Positions 48,974-62,400 of a DNA stretch of 64,000 bases are shown piece by piece. The stretch comes from Neodiprion pinetum (taxonomy: Eukaryota; Arthropoda; Insecta; Hymenoptera; Diprionidae). Each line of letters starts with the position of its first letter. The stretch's first letter is position 1. Position numbers and translations under genes: made by a program. The notes below the pieces were generated by a model that had not been told where the DNA came from, ran no database searches, and saw only the letters and a program-made list of their open reading frames with translations. The DNA is taken from the NCBI RefSeq assembly GCF_021155775.2, contig NC_060235.2, forward strand, positions 2,097,501 to 2,161,500, given 5' to 3'.

Positions 48974-51900
48974 ATGATTCCGCGAAGATGTTCAATATGG
49001 ACATCAATTCGTCGCTTTTCTTCTGAACATCAATTCAAAAAATTCTCCGCCAAGGACATTAAACTGCTTCAGGTAGTCAACAACTATCATAGCAAAAGGT
49101 TCGTATATCCATGGAGAGAAAATTCGTAAACATGATAAAGCCAACAATTGGTTTTAAATAGTCTGATAATGATATTTGTTTTTCATTCATTTACAGATAT
49201 ATTCATAGTGAACGGTTATTCGTTCCTTACAGTGTAAGAATGACCTCGACGACGGTGAAAGGTGAACCTTCTGAAAGTAAAACCCAAAATAAATTGGCAT
49301 TTGAGAAGTCTCCTTACCTTTTGCAACATGCAACAAATCCTGTTCATTGGTTTCCTTGGGGTGACGAGGCAATCGAAAAGGCTCGGCGTGACGACAAGCT
49401 TATATTTCTGTCAGTTGGATATTCCACCTGTCATTGGTGCCATGTCATGGAGCGGGAATCCTTTGAAAATCCTGAAATCGCGCGTGTTATGAATCAGTTT
49501 TTCGTCAATGTGAAAGTTGATCGCGAGGAGAGACCTGACATTGACAAAATATATATGACTTTTATTCAAGTAAATATACACATGTTCATTTAAGATGTCA
49601 TTCTATAAGTTATGTTAACGAAAATATCTAAGAGAAATAACTCATTTCCTGCATTAAATTGTTTCAGGCTATTTCTGGACATGGTGGATGGCCAATGAGC
49701 GTATTTTTGACCCCCGAATTGACCCCTGTTACAGGAGGAACCTATTTTCCCCCTGTCGACAAGTATGGTCAACCTGGTTTTAAAACTGTATTGACCACCG
49801 TTGCACACAAAGTACATATTCAACGTGATATTTATCTGCCAAGTATTCCATTTTTTCACCAATTTATTCCTATTATATCTCAAGTGTTGATATTTGTTGT
49901 TTACAGTGGATTGAGAGCAGGAGTGATGTATTAAATTCTGGCAACAGAATCCTTGAAGTATTGAAGCGATCCGTTGGTGTGGAAAGTCTACATAAAGTAT
50001 GTTTGCTCTACGGTAGAGCAGCTTGGAAATTTTTGCTGAGTCAAGTTTATTTTCTATAAACAGGAAGCAGCTGAGCCATCAGTTGATTGCGGATTAAATT
50101 GCGTGCAGCAATTGGCAGGCAGCTATGATAACGAATTTGGCGGATTTACAGACGCCCCAAAATTTCCCCAGCCAGTTAATTTGAACTTTCTATTTCACGC
50201 CTACTCGAGGGATCCGTCAAGCGAATTTGGCAAGGAATGCTTGAATATGTGTTTAACTACTCTTACCAAAATGGCTAATGGAGGGATTCATGATCACATT
50301 GGTCAGGTACAGCCACCCGAAGCTATTCCTATCTTACAATTTATTGTGTATTAATAAAAAAGCATTTTTTTTTTTTAATATTGAGAATAATAATCTTTAG
50401 GGGTTCTCACGATACTCTGTAGATGGTAAATGGCATGTACCACATTTTGAGAAAATGTTATATGATCAAGCTCAGCTTCTACGGTCCTATGCAGATGCTT
50501 TTGTTATAACAAAAGATACTATATTTGCTGATATTGTCGACGACATTGTCACATATGTTACCCGAGATCTGCGTCACCAGGTCAGTAGCTACTGAACAGA
50601 ATAAAAATAGAGCGGTACTATTTTCTTTCCTTTTTTCAACCATATGATACATTTCTTCCAGGCAGGTGGATTCTATAATGCAGAGGATGCAGATTCGTTA
50701 CCTTCTCACGATTCTCGGGAAAAAAAAGAAGGTGCATTTTACGTGTGGACTTACGGAGATATAAAAAGTCTCCTTGGCAAACCCATTCCCGGAAAAAAAG
50801 ACTTGGAATTATCGGATCTATTTGCTTTTCACTACAATGTTAAGCCTGAGGGGAATGTTGGTCATTTGCAAGTTCGTAAAATCAATTTTTGAACTTGCTA
50901 CCATCACATCAGCTTCCTATTATTGTACAAGGACTCGAAGAGTGAATCATTTTTCTAGGATCCTCACGGAGAGCTGAAGGGACAGAATGTACTGATAGTC
51001 TACGGCAGTTTGGCCGAGACTGCCGAGCATTTTGATTTAAGCTTCGAAGATGTGAATAAATATTTGCAAAAGGCTCGTGAAATATTGTACCAAGTCAGAT
51101 TGAAGAGGCCCAGGCCTCATCTGGACGACAAGATAGTTACATCATGGAATGGTAAATATTGAAGAGTATCCAAATACCTACGTTATAAAAAAATATTTAA
51201 AAAAATATACACACAGGATTAATAATCAGCGGATTGTCAAGAGCTGGTTTTGCATTGAACAACAAGAATTACATAGAGTTTGCTGTGAAGGCGGCTGCCT
51301 TCGTTGAACGTTACTTATTTGACGCGGAGAAAGGCTTGTTATTACGTAGCTGTTACAATGGGGGAGGAGGTACAATTACTCAAACGTGAGTCAGTCTGTC
51401 AAAAGTTGTTTTAGCGATAGAGAAAACACTGACTATTACCTGATGAAATATAAATATTTAGGAGTGTACCGATAAATGGATTTCACGGTGATTACTCTTT
51501 CATGGTCCAAGGGTTGCTCGATTTATACGAAGCAACGCTGGACACGCACTGGCTTAAATTTGCTGAAAAATTGCAGGATATACAGGACAATTTGTTCTGG
51601 GATCCTGTAGCTGGCGGTTATTTTGCTACAACCGAGGAAGATCGCACAGCAATTCTAAGGCTTAAAGATGGTTAGATCAAGATTACATGGTAATTGGTGA
51701 CTAGATGCTAGTGTATAATATTACATTCTTACAGATCACGACGGAGCCGAACCGTCAAGTAATTCTATAGCGTGCAGAAATTTGTTACGATTGAACGCCT
51801 ACCTCGATCATGCAGAGTTCAACGATAAATCTTCCAAAATACTAATTGCATCCAGAGAATCTCTTACGCGTGTTCCCGCTGCTCTACCGGAACTCGTGTC

Positions 51901-52295
51901 TGCCCTGCTACATTACCACGATTCAATGACGCAGGTGAGTACATAACGTTCGAATCATAAGATGTTGGCAAAGCCCTTGGTAACCGAACGAACGCAAATG
52001 ACAAGTTTCATGCCCGACTCTCTGCTTCTTCAAGATCTACGTGGTTGGTAAAAAGGACGCTGCAGATACGACACTGCTACTGAATGTTATTCGTGAGAAA
52101 TTTGTTCCCGGACGGGTACTACTCTTAGTTGATCACCAAGATCCGGAGAATATTTTATTTCGCAAAAGCAAAGTTATCCTCAACATGAAGTCTCTCAACA
52201 ATAGAGCAACGGTCTATGTATGTCATCGTCACGTTTGTTCGCTACCAGTTACAGAACCGGATCAGCTTGCCAGGCTTCTTGACGCAAAACCATAG
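48974..52295 (+). CDS. SPATA20-type protein (DUF255, thioredoxin-like plus six-hairpin fold), 798 aa
   Basis: Twelve exons: 48974-49098, 49197-49569, 49668-49811, 49907-49996, 50064-50306, 50401-50580, 50662-50871, 50959-51151, 51217-51385, 51462-51670, 51735-51934 and 52035-52295; 2397 nt in phase. The N-terminus MIPRRCSIWTSIRRFSS is basic and Ser/Arg-rich, like a mitochondrial targeting peptide. The thioredoxin-like domain follows with NKLAFEKSPYLLQHATNPVH, YSTCHWCHVMERESF (CxxC at 120-123), VKVDREERPDID and GHGGWPMSVFLTPE. The C-terminal two thirds resemble the glycoside-hydrolase-like alpha-barrel of the family (GGIHDHIGQGFSRYSVDG, PHFEKMLYDQAQLL, GGFYNAEDADS, INGFHGDYSFMVQGLLDLYE). Known homologues are human SPATA20 and bacterial YyaL; the biochemical role is unresolved. 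A downstream ATG at 49240 could give a form lacking the targeting peptide. Confidence 0.95.
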
Positions 52296-55200
52296 ATCAG
52301 TAAGTTATTACCTAAAATTTATGCATATGTATAAATGAAAAATGTTGTTACTGTTGTGAATATACATTTATGTATTCATGTGGTACGTAAAAGTATTTTG
52401 AAAAGTATTTAGTTTTTTTCTTACTTTCGCTTTCAGAACTAAAAATACTTCATCACTCAATTACGCAATTTACGTCTAAGCCTAACCACAGGGATTAACA
52501 GATTTAAATAATAACATTGAGACTGTTCAATAGCTGACGGTTCAATTGATAATCACATTTTAATATCTTGTTGAATTCTTAGCTGATTTACAGTTCAATA
52601 CTAATGCGATATCAAATATTGGTAATCAAGTAACCAACTGCAATCAGGTTTTAGAAATTTTTTAAATTATTTGTTGCATCCTTGTGTGATATTTCGTAAT
52701 TCTTTTTTTGGAAAATTCGTTAGTTAAAATATAAAGGCTCGAGTGAGTTTTGTAATTTGCAACTTTTTCACGAGATTCACTGATCGAACAAATTGTTATT
52801 CCGAACTTGAACGTTTAATGGATCCCTGCACGTCTAATGTGTTTTATTTCGAACTTTTTTTTTTTTTTTTTTTTTCTATCGTCGAGTCTGCAGCCACATT
52901 AATCCGCCGATGCTAATCAAAGTTTACTATAAATAAGCGTTACATTTAGAAGACCAGAAATGTATGTATATAATTCAGACGCAAGAATAACTTATTTCTG
53001 CGTATATCATGTATACCTGCGTCGAAATAAAGAATTTGATATTATAAGGTTTATACAGTTCAAGTATCTACGTGTATTACAATGCTTGGCAAATGTTCGC
53101 TACGTTTTGATTCCTTATTTTCTATTTCCAGATCCGCAGGGAATTGGTAATTTATTAGGAAATTATTTGTTAGTTGAGGGAATTTGCGGATTACATTGCA
53201 TGCTCGGTAGTTTTGCACGTGCGAAAATTTAAAGCAGCTAAGGTTCGAGCGTTTAAAGACTTGAACTTCGTGTATACATATGCGTATAACGTTTCCGATT
53301 AGAACATGGTCAAGACGTGGTGGTTTATACGGTTCTAAAATTAGGGTGCTTCAACGGGCGCCGTTGCGATGCGCTACAATTTTGTTTATATGACTGCCTC
53401 TAGGAAAATATTTTGGGCTTCGTATCATCTTATGGATTGCTGCTGGCCGATGCCGCTGCCGATCCTCGCAATAACATTACGTCTAACGGAAGAAAATGCT
53501 TTGGAGAATTTTCCGAATTTACGTGGGAACGATGAAAAGTTGGAATTTTACGTGACGGACGACGATTCCGGTACAGGATATGAATAGCATTCTTCGAGTC
53601 GCGGAATGCAACGTCCGTCGCTCCGAGAAGTCGTTTCAGATCAGAGTGTAGGAAAGAAATTTTTCTCCAAAAGCCAAGACCCTGAGATTTAACGTAACTT
53701 GAGCTTAATGTGAAATATTATTATCAAAGCGCGTGATAAAAATTCTCAATCCAAACGATCGGATTAACTCTATAAAAGAAATACCACCGCGACTTAATTT
53801 CTAGCGTGACGTAATGCAGAAACTGTTCTTAGACACGTTTTATTGCGGAATAAATTATTTTCACATCAACAATACGGTGTGTAAACTGGGACTTATTGTA
53901 AAAAGCTTGGCTTTTCGACCGTGAAACACGTTTTTATGTATATCCAGGTATTTTAGCGTTCTATTAATACGCTTGAACAACAAAGTTGAGGAAGAAACCA
54001 CCCCTGTGATATCACAGCAGGCAAAAAACATTCCATAGTTTCCCCTTCTCCCCTTCCCCCTCCCCCGCAACCCTCTTTAGTTCATCTATAATCAACCGTG
54101 TATATGTTTTTTGGTAAACCTATAGTAAAAATCGATCGCTTACTCTCCTGCTTCGTGTAATCAGCAAAATGCATTATAAAAGCTCGCCCTGGTGAAAATT
54201 TCTACCGCTACTACGAATTTTTACAGAAATTGGGCGATTTCGTATTATTTAGTAAAAAAATTATAAATATGCGTAGTTTTTCTCAAAGAATTGTTAATTA
54301 TGTAGATTTTTTAACGAAAAAATACAAATTTTCGTGAAAATCTACAAGTTTTTATGATAAATTTACAGTATATTTACAATTTTTTGGACAAAATCGTACG
54401 AAATGTCGCAATTTCCGTGAAAATACTTAGAAAATCGTATAAATCATTTTCACCAGGACGGGATTAAAATCCGCGGTCGATCATCCGTTATGACAATCGG
54501 AAGAATTTTCCCACGGCGTAGGTAAACGGGATAAGCGACATTGTATGGAAAACCCGCGAAGATGCAGGAGGGGGGAGGAAAGGGTAAAAGCTCGCAGAGG
54601 ATGCAGAGGCGCCTAGCCTCGGAGACGTCGGGTGAAAACGTTGCACAAGCGTTGTACATCGACGCATGCATACGCGCGTACAGAGCTGGGGATATAAAAG
54701 CGGTCGTGTAATATCGTCAAATGGCATATGTGTTTACGCAGGGTGGATATGTCGGCCAACGTATCCTAACGCGCGTATGTAACGTGGGTACGTATGCATG
54801 TGGAGAAGGAATTAAGGGGCGCATGCGTTGCCCGTCGACCCTCTCGACGTTCGACGTTTCTTCTTTCGCTCGCTGGTTGACGACGTCGTTCCGCGGCGTC
54901 GAGGCGTCGATATAGTTAGTACGCAAAGGATGAGAGACGGGGATGCGCGTGCATCCAATGGCAGTTAATCATCTCGGAACATTGGACTGAAAATCAATCA
55001 ATTTCATCCCTGCCTGACAAAGAGAAACAAAAACAAGAGGACGAAAGGATAACAATATGTACGTTCGTTGCGACAAGAGTTAACCAGCGATCGAATAATT
55101 TTCAACTATTGAACAGACAGATATTTTCTTCATCAATCGGAAACTGAACTCCCGAGGTTTAACTTCTATAAATACATTATATACTTGCCGATTGAAATGT

Positions 55201-55473
55201 AATTAGAACTTTCGTTTCGATACAAGTTTAATCGGACGGTGACAGTTTTGTATACCGATCAGTGCGGGAGGTTTTTTCAACGGTTTTTGTCGCAACGTTC
55301 TTTTTTTCAAAATTCCTCTACCGCGTGTAAGTAATAATATAAAGAAGTGGCGAATTTTCAAACCGTCGGGTATTGATGAAGGGTGGTTCAGCCGGGGAGC
55401 GAAACTTGGGCTTTTAACGACGTCCGACGGGGCTGCGAAAGTTGGTGAGAGCCACAATACCAGGGCTTGAATA
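52296..55473. other. SPATA20 3' UTR and upstream region of the calcium channel
   Basis: No exon is supported in 3.2 kb. Contents: a run of about 20 T near 52854-52875, an AT-rich stretch at 54230-54460 with repeated AAATTTTTACGA-like words, and GC-richer sequence at 54520-54960. Open frames here (52960-53232, 53369-53587 and others) have no recognisable protein pattern. A 5' UTR exon of Ca-alpha1T could be hidden. Confidence 0.45.
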
Positions 55474-56373
55474 ATGTCGGTGCACCATTACCCTCAAGGG
55501 TATCGATATCGTTCCGCCGCAAAAGGCAGCTGTGTCAACGACAGCGTTGGTCAGGATAATTCGGACAGTGACGTTGCCGAGTTGAGTGATCTCGAGGATG
55601 GGGAGGACGAGGACGAGGATGAGGACGACGAGGACGACGAGGACGACGAGGACGAGGATGGCGAGGACGAGGACGACGAGGGGAATAATCTACCGTATCC
55701 AGGATTCGCTCCGATCGCCTTACGTTATCTGGACCAAACGACACGCCCGCGCAATTGGTGTCTAGCTCTCATCACGAATCCATATCCTTTTCACCGAATA
55801 CCTTAATTTAACTCGCGAGGCAATCACGCCGATGATCGCTTTCCCGATTGACAACCTGGCCGAGCAAGCGATGTTGCGCGTCGCGTGACTCTTCGGCATT
55901 GCGATTTCTTCCCACTTTACTCAGGCGTCCGACGAACGAATTTATCACGATACTGATCGAGCTGTTGATTCTATACCTGTACACCTCGTGTTAGCGTGCA
56001 TGCACGCATCCAACAAGGTATGCTGCAGAACGCGCGAAACGATTTATACAAACGAAACGTTGATCGTCTTACACCGATATCGGAACCGTCGCCTATTATT
56101 ATAACTGTGGGGGATAAAAGGATAAAATTTGCTTCGATTCTCGTTACGATAAGTGTATACGTATTACATACGTACAGTTTCGGTTATACGAAGGCTTCGG
56201 TTTATCCGAAAACTGGAAGTAATAACCAGTATAGCAAATTTTCATATTTCCAGTACCTGTGAATTTTATGCGTGTGTACGTATGATAATAATCTAGGTGA
56301 ATTGTGAAGAGCGCGCGTGCTTCTGGCATGCTAGTTCGATATTCCGTATTTGCGCGATGGCTGTGCAGTATAC

Positions 56374-56436
<63 letters not shown>

Positions 56437-59400
56437 TATATGTATATTTATACGTAACACACACATACTCACATACCTGGGTCGTGCATACGGATATACT
56501 AGTTTTATTTCCGAACTAATATCGGCTATCTGACGTATATACGACGTGCTCACGTCATATGTGGACGTTACACGTATGTACATGGCTTGAAATTTCGATC
56601 TAATTCGCGGGCACGTTAATTCGCACTGTACCTGGATTCCATCCGTCGCAGATGATACGATCAAGCAGGCATTCAAGGATCAAGAAACCGCGCGTCTTAT
56701 TTGCTATACTGCAGTATCTTGATTAGCACGAAACGAAAATGTCCGAGAAATCACATTATATTGAATTACAATGATTCTACGGAATTTTTTTCTTAATATC
56801 GTTCAAACGTAATATTATCGCAAGTATACTTTTTTAATATTTTCAAAACATCGTATAGGTATTGAAGGAACGAAGAAAGAAACGCGATTGAAGTTAACGA
56901 CGTTAACGTAACGAAATATTGAAAAGATCACTGATTTTGAAAATTTAGAACGTCTTTGAAGGAGTTCAATTTCGAAAATATTTAAACGTACGCTCTGCTT
57001 TTTAAAAATATATATCATTCAATTTCATGCAATTATGCTATAGTTACGAAATAATGATTTTTCGTAAAAATGAATGGTTACGTTATCGTTTACAAACTTT
57101 AATATCGTAGAGTAAAAGAAAGAGTAAAAAAGGGTGATTCGACACAGTTGAAGGCGTAATTCGTTTTATAGGTGAAATGATGGAGAATCGAACGATGTTA
57201 ATAATTCAGGAGAACGCGAATATAAACGTTTCTTACTCGTGCAAAGCGTGTTTCAAGGCAGCGAGCGTCGCTGTGCCACTTGACTTATATCCGGCGGGGA
57301 TTCCCCGCGTTTCGAATCGTCGTCAACTCACCCTACGACCATTTAAATTTATAATTATAGATGCGTTTGTTTTAACGCAATTATGAAATCTGCTTACCCC
57401 TAAACGAAGCCCGTTCTCTCCTGCAGTATCTAAATTGTCGAAGATATACTAGATTAAGAGAATTTAATTTTACTCATATCAAATGGAGCTAGGAGAATTT
57501 GAATACCATGATATTTTTCTTATTAAAAAAATCACATGGTTTGAAAGAATAAGCATGATGGTGATCCTTCTAAATTGCATCACTTTGGGGATGTACCAGC
57601 CTTGCGTCGACGATGAGTGTGTTACGAATCGCTGCAAAATATTACAAGTATGAATTGATATGATAGTAATGTATAACAATTCCACAATTTTATATGTATA
57701 TACTCAGGAAACAATTTATATGTATTCACACTTGCATCGCTTTGTACTTTACAGATGTTTGACGATATCATCTTCGCTTTCTTCTCGTTAGAAATGACGA
57801 TCAAAATTGTTGCAATGGGGATTTACGGCAAGGGAACTTACTTGGCGGATTCGTGGAACAGATTAGACTTCTTTATAGTAGCAGCTGGGTAAGCCTCGTT
57901 ATTTGTAGAGCGAAAAATTTATCAAGTCTAAAAGAAATTTGTAATCTAATTCTGGAAGTATCGATATCTTGATTCATCTGATCGTTATGCTGATTTTCTA
58001 TCCACTTTTCAGAGCCTTAGAATACTGTTTGAACGTTGAAAATATGAGTCTATCCGCAATAAGGACCATAAGGGTACTGAGACCATTGCGTGCGATCAAC
58101 AGGATACCCAGTAAGTATATCGGTTGTGAATTGTTCTGAATGGTCTCGCTGAAATAACTAACACGTGTTTTTTTTTTAATGGAATCTTTCCGCCTGGAAA
58201 GTTTATTACTGGTAGCGAATGTCCTTGAAGACCAAGCTCGGTGGGATCTGTGACTAGCCCTCAGCTGGCCTTGTTTCAATCGCAAATGCTTGCCTTGCAG
58301 GCGTTTCATCTCTTCTATAATATTTAAAACAAGTTTATAAATATTTTTACCTCTGTATATACAAGGCAAAAGAAAGTACTCTGGCCTTTACACGTCGCTT
58401 GGTCAGTACTGACTGACTTCTGTTGCTTTAAAGTTTTCATATTTACTAACTTGCGGCAAGCTGCTGTTCCCTACAAACTCGAACTACCTATGTATTTTTA
58501 CACCACATCACGTATGTGCACAGACACAGATGTATGTTTGTATAAAAAAAATATTCCTGCTGTGCCCGTGTAATCAATGGCTAATGTAGTTTCATCCTCG
58601 ACGAGGACACAATTGAGTCTGAAGAAATTTGAATAATTTTATAAATGATATTTCTTCTTTTCAGGTATGAGGATACTTGTTATGCTGCTGTTGGACACGC
58701 TACCGATGCTCGGAAACGTTCTTCTTCTATGCTTTTTTGTGTTTTTCATATTTGGTATTGTAGGCGTTCAATTGTGGGAAGGAATCCTGAGACAACGATG
58801 TTTTCTCAGAGCTCTTCCCAATGTTAAATACCCTGAGTACGTAAAAATGTTTTCGTTTAATAGCAGTACAAATTTGTTCAACAATTGCTGTCAAAAAGTT
58901 AGTTATATTTTACCATCTCATTCCAGCAACTTATCCAAATACTTTGAATATCAAGATCAGGATTACATATGTTCACGTCCAGATGAAAGTGGTATGCACT
59001 CGTGCAGCAATCTTCCACCGCATAAAATTGGTGGGTATAAAAAGATATGGTATAGATGAAAGTTTTCACTACTAATCATACGGTATTGTTACAGGGGACC
59101 TGATATGCAATAACACAGCCTTACCAAACAGTAATATTACATTTATAAGTAATGATTCTTGTGTGAATTGGAATTTCTATTACACAGAGTGCAAAGGGCA
59201 AGGTAACAATCCTTTTCAAGGTACCATATCTTTTGACAACATCGGACTCGCCTGGGTTGCAATTTTTCTCGTAAGTATCGTACTTGCAGTGCTTTTAGAA
59301 TATTCTGCAAGTTTAAATGTAACAATAATTGTGCAAACTCGGTACGTTATTGTAAAACGTGTGTTACTGAAAATTTCAGGTAATCAGCCTGGAGGGTTGG

Positions 59401-62400
59401 ACAGACATAATGTATTATGTACAAGATGCACATTCGTTTTGGGATTGGATATACTTTGTCCTACTGATTGTCGTGAGTATGGATCATAGCTTGAGACATG
59501 GGTTATCGAGCAACCTGTGTCATGCGTTAAAATCTACGTCACAGATCAATTGAACATTCGTACACATGTATTTATATTTTTTGCAGATCGGATCATTTTT
59601 TATGATCAACCTCTGCTTAGTCGTAATTGCGACACAGTTTTCGGAAACAAAAAAAAGAGAACTGGAACGTATGAGACTCGAACGTGCCCGCTTTCACTCT
59701 ACCAGCACACTAGCTTCTTCGATAAATACTTCTGAACCGACTACATGCTATGCAGAGATTGTAAAGTGAGAGAATTTTTGAAAAAAATTATAAAAGATCA
59801 ACCAATTCGCTTACAAATGATTTATTTCTTTTACAGATACATTGCCCATTTGTGGCGTAGAAGTAAACGTAGATTAATGAAGAAATATCGACTTTACTTG
59901 TATACTAGACAACAGAAACGGGAACAGAAGCTACTGAGGGAGCAAAGCCCGAGTCTCTCGCGCACAGTAGCCATTCAAATGAACAGATCATCTGGCAAGT
60001 ACACACAGTCCTGATCTATAAAGACGTTGAGTCGAATGAACGTGCCGATGCTAATTTTAAACGTGATTCATTGAAAATAAAAGCGCGTATTTTCTAAGCT
60101 CTCTATCCCTCCAGATAAAAGACAACATCACAGACGATGTCCGTATCACAGACCGCTGGCTGAAGATGAAGAACAAAATGGTGGTGAATTGGCAGTGACG
60201 AGCAGTGTCAGAGTTGTTCTAGATCAAAGTGGTAGTTTAATGCTGGCACCTCATGCGAGTCCAGAAACCTCCGAAGTAGAAATTTCTGCAATTCCCTGTC
60301 ACCCGAGTCTTCATCATCCTCCTTTATCTTTATCAACTCCTGGTGATAGCAACATTGTTCCAACGGAGGTGACTTATACATGTTTACTGATTACATAAAC
60401 TTACATTTAGTGCAATTGTTGAATGCACTTATGCGTTTCAGACCCACAACACTCTCGCCAGTCCGATATTACCAAACTTCAGGCGACGAAGTAGCGTCAT
60501 GTTCAACGATGTTGTACTGCTTCATGGCGGCAGCGCTAATACATTGCCAGGCGCTACAGCCATGGGAGAACGAAATATATGTTCGAGTGAAAAGATGACA
60601 CAGACGGGAGATGGAAATGTTTGGTCAACACCGCAGTCAACTTTGCAAGTAAGTACACTTTGCTAAATAGTTACTTGATTATTCCGAGAAACAGCCAACG
60701 GTGTATAAAATGAAATATCTTAAACAGATTATATTGGATACTCTACATCGTTAGACACAGTAAACTGTTTTACATAAGAAACAAAATATTTCTAACACAA
60801 TTTTCACTAGTATTTAATCGATCGTAGATACAAACTGACTTGGAACAAAACGAAGCGATGACCTGCCAAGAACTACTTGCTCTTAGCGGTGCTCTCAGCG
60901 CTGCTCTTCCAACCGGTCAATTAGCTCTGGACTCTTTTCTAAATTCATTAACCAAAGGTAAACGTTGTCCACGATCTAAGGTTGATCGGTGAAATTAGTT
61001 CTTAAATATCGCGACAAATCACACGTACCTGCAAATATAAATGAGAATTGTTAGAAATGCTTGATTATTTCGTAGGTATATCGGACCGACGTATAGTATT
61101 GACCGATCCGACGCAATGGCTAAGCCCTGATGCAGACAACTGTTCTTGTTGCGAAGTACAAAATGATCAACCTTGGGCAGAAGATAATGATAAATGGCAA
61201 AAGTCACAGACTAGAAAAGTCCTCAAAGCAACAGGGAGTTGCTGCGTTTGTGTGATTCGATGCATTCAGCGCTGGGTCAAGAAACTTGTGGTGAACAAGT
61301 ATTTTCAACAGGGTATTCTTGTGGCTATTTTGATAAATACCCTCAGTATGGGCATTGAATACCATAATCAGGTATTTCTAGACATTTTACAATTCGGTAC
61401 CATGTTCAAATGTATACGTAGCGTTTGGACAAAAGGTGATTACGTGACGTTCTTGAGTTTCAGCCAGAGGAATTGACGATAATTGTGGAAATAAGTAACA
61501 TAGTATTTTCTGCTGTTTTTGCCGTTGAAATGCTGTTAAAAATGATAGCAGAAGGACCTTTCGGATATATCAGTAACGGATTTAATGTATTTGATGGTGT
61601 CGTTGTTGTACTAAGGTGATTAGTGATGATTTCTTTCATAATTTACACTTTTCTGTAGTATTGAAATGTTGATGCAATTATAATTTTGGCGATAATGTTC
61701 CTCAAAATAATTCTTGGTTTTGAAAACAGTGTTATAGAGCTCTGTCAAACCTATTATGGGGAGCGCGAAGGAAACTCCGGCTTGAGTGTCCTTCGCACAT
61801 TCCGCCTCCTGCGCATTTTGAAGCTTGTGCGCTTCTTGCCCAATCTTCGCCGGCAGCTGTTCGTCATGCTCAGGACGATGGATAACGTTGCGATATTTTT
61901 TTCCCTTTTAATCCTTTTCATCTTTATATTCAGGTAAGTCCCATTATATTGAATTTAATTTTTATGCCAGGGCAACTGATAATTCCTAAAATGTGCGTAT
62001 TATTTATAAATAATGTGACCTAATCTTCTACATATGTATCAGGGGAGTTCATACAGTCATGTTAGCTGTTGTTAGTGATATCTGGTATACTCCAATCTTC
62101 GATACCTTCCATTCATCCCAATTCCTGTTGCTGATCAAAGAGTATACTTTGTTAAACTTCTTAAATCATTTTTTTCTCTTTATTTATACATTTACTCTCT
62201 CTACTATTTTTTTCACTATATTATGATGACGAGTGCAAAGTGATTATTTAAATGTCGTATGAAGTGATTATATACTACTTAGAAACTAATAGAGATGCAA
62301 ATAATTTCAACCAAAGTTCTCTGGTGTGGGCAGTTATTTTATTGCAGTGCCTAATTACTGCTACTTTGACATGATGTACTGGTAATGACGGTGTTGTTGG

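Noticed and set aside
56144..56676. Tyr/Ile-rich frames
   Set aside because: They translate the (TA)28 microsatellite.
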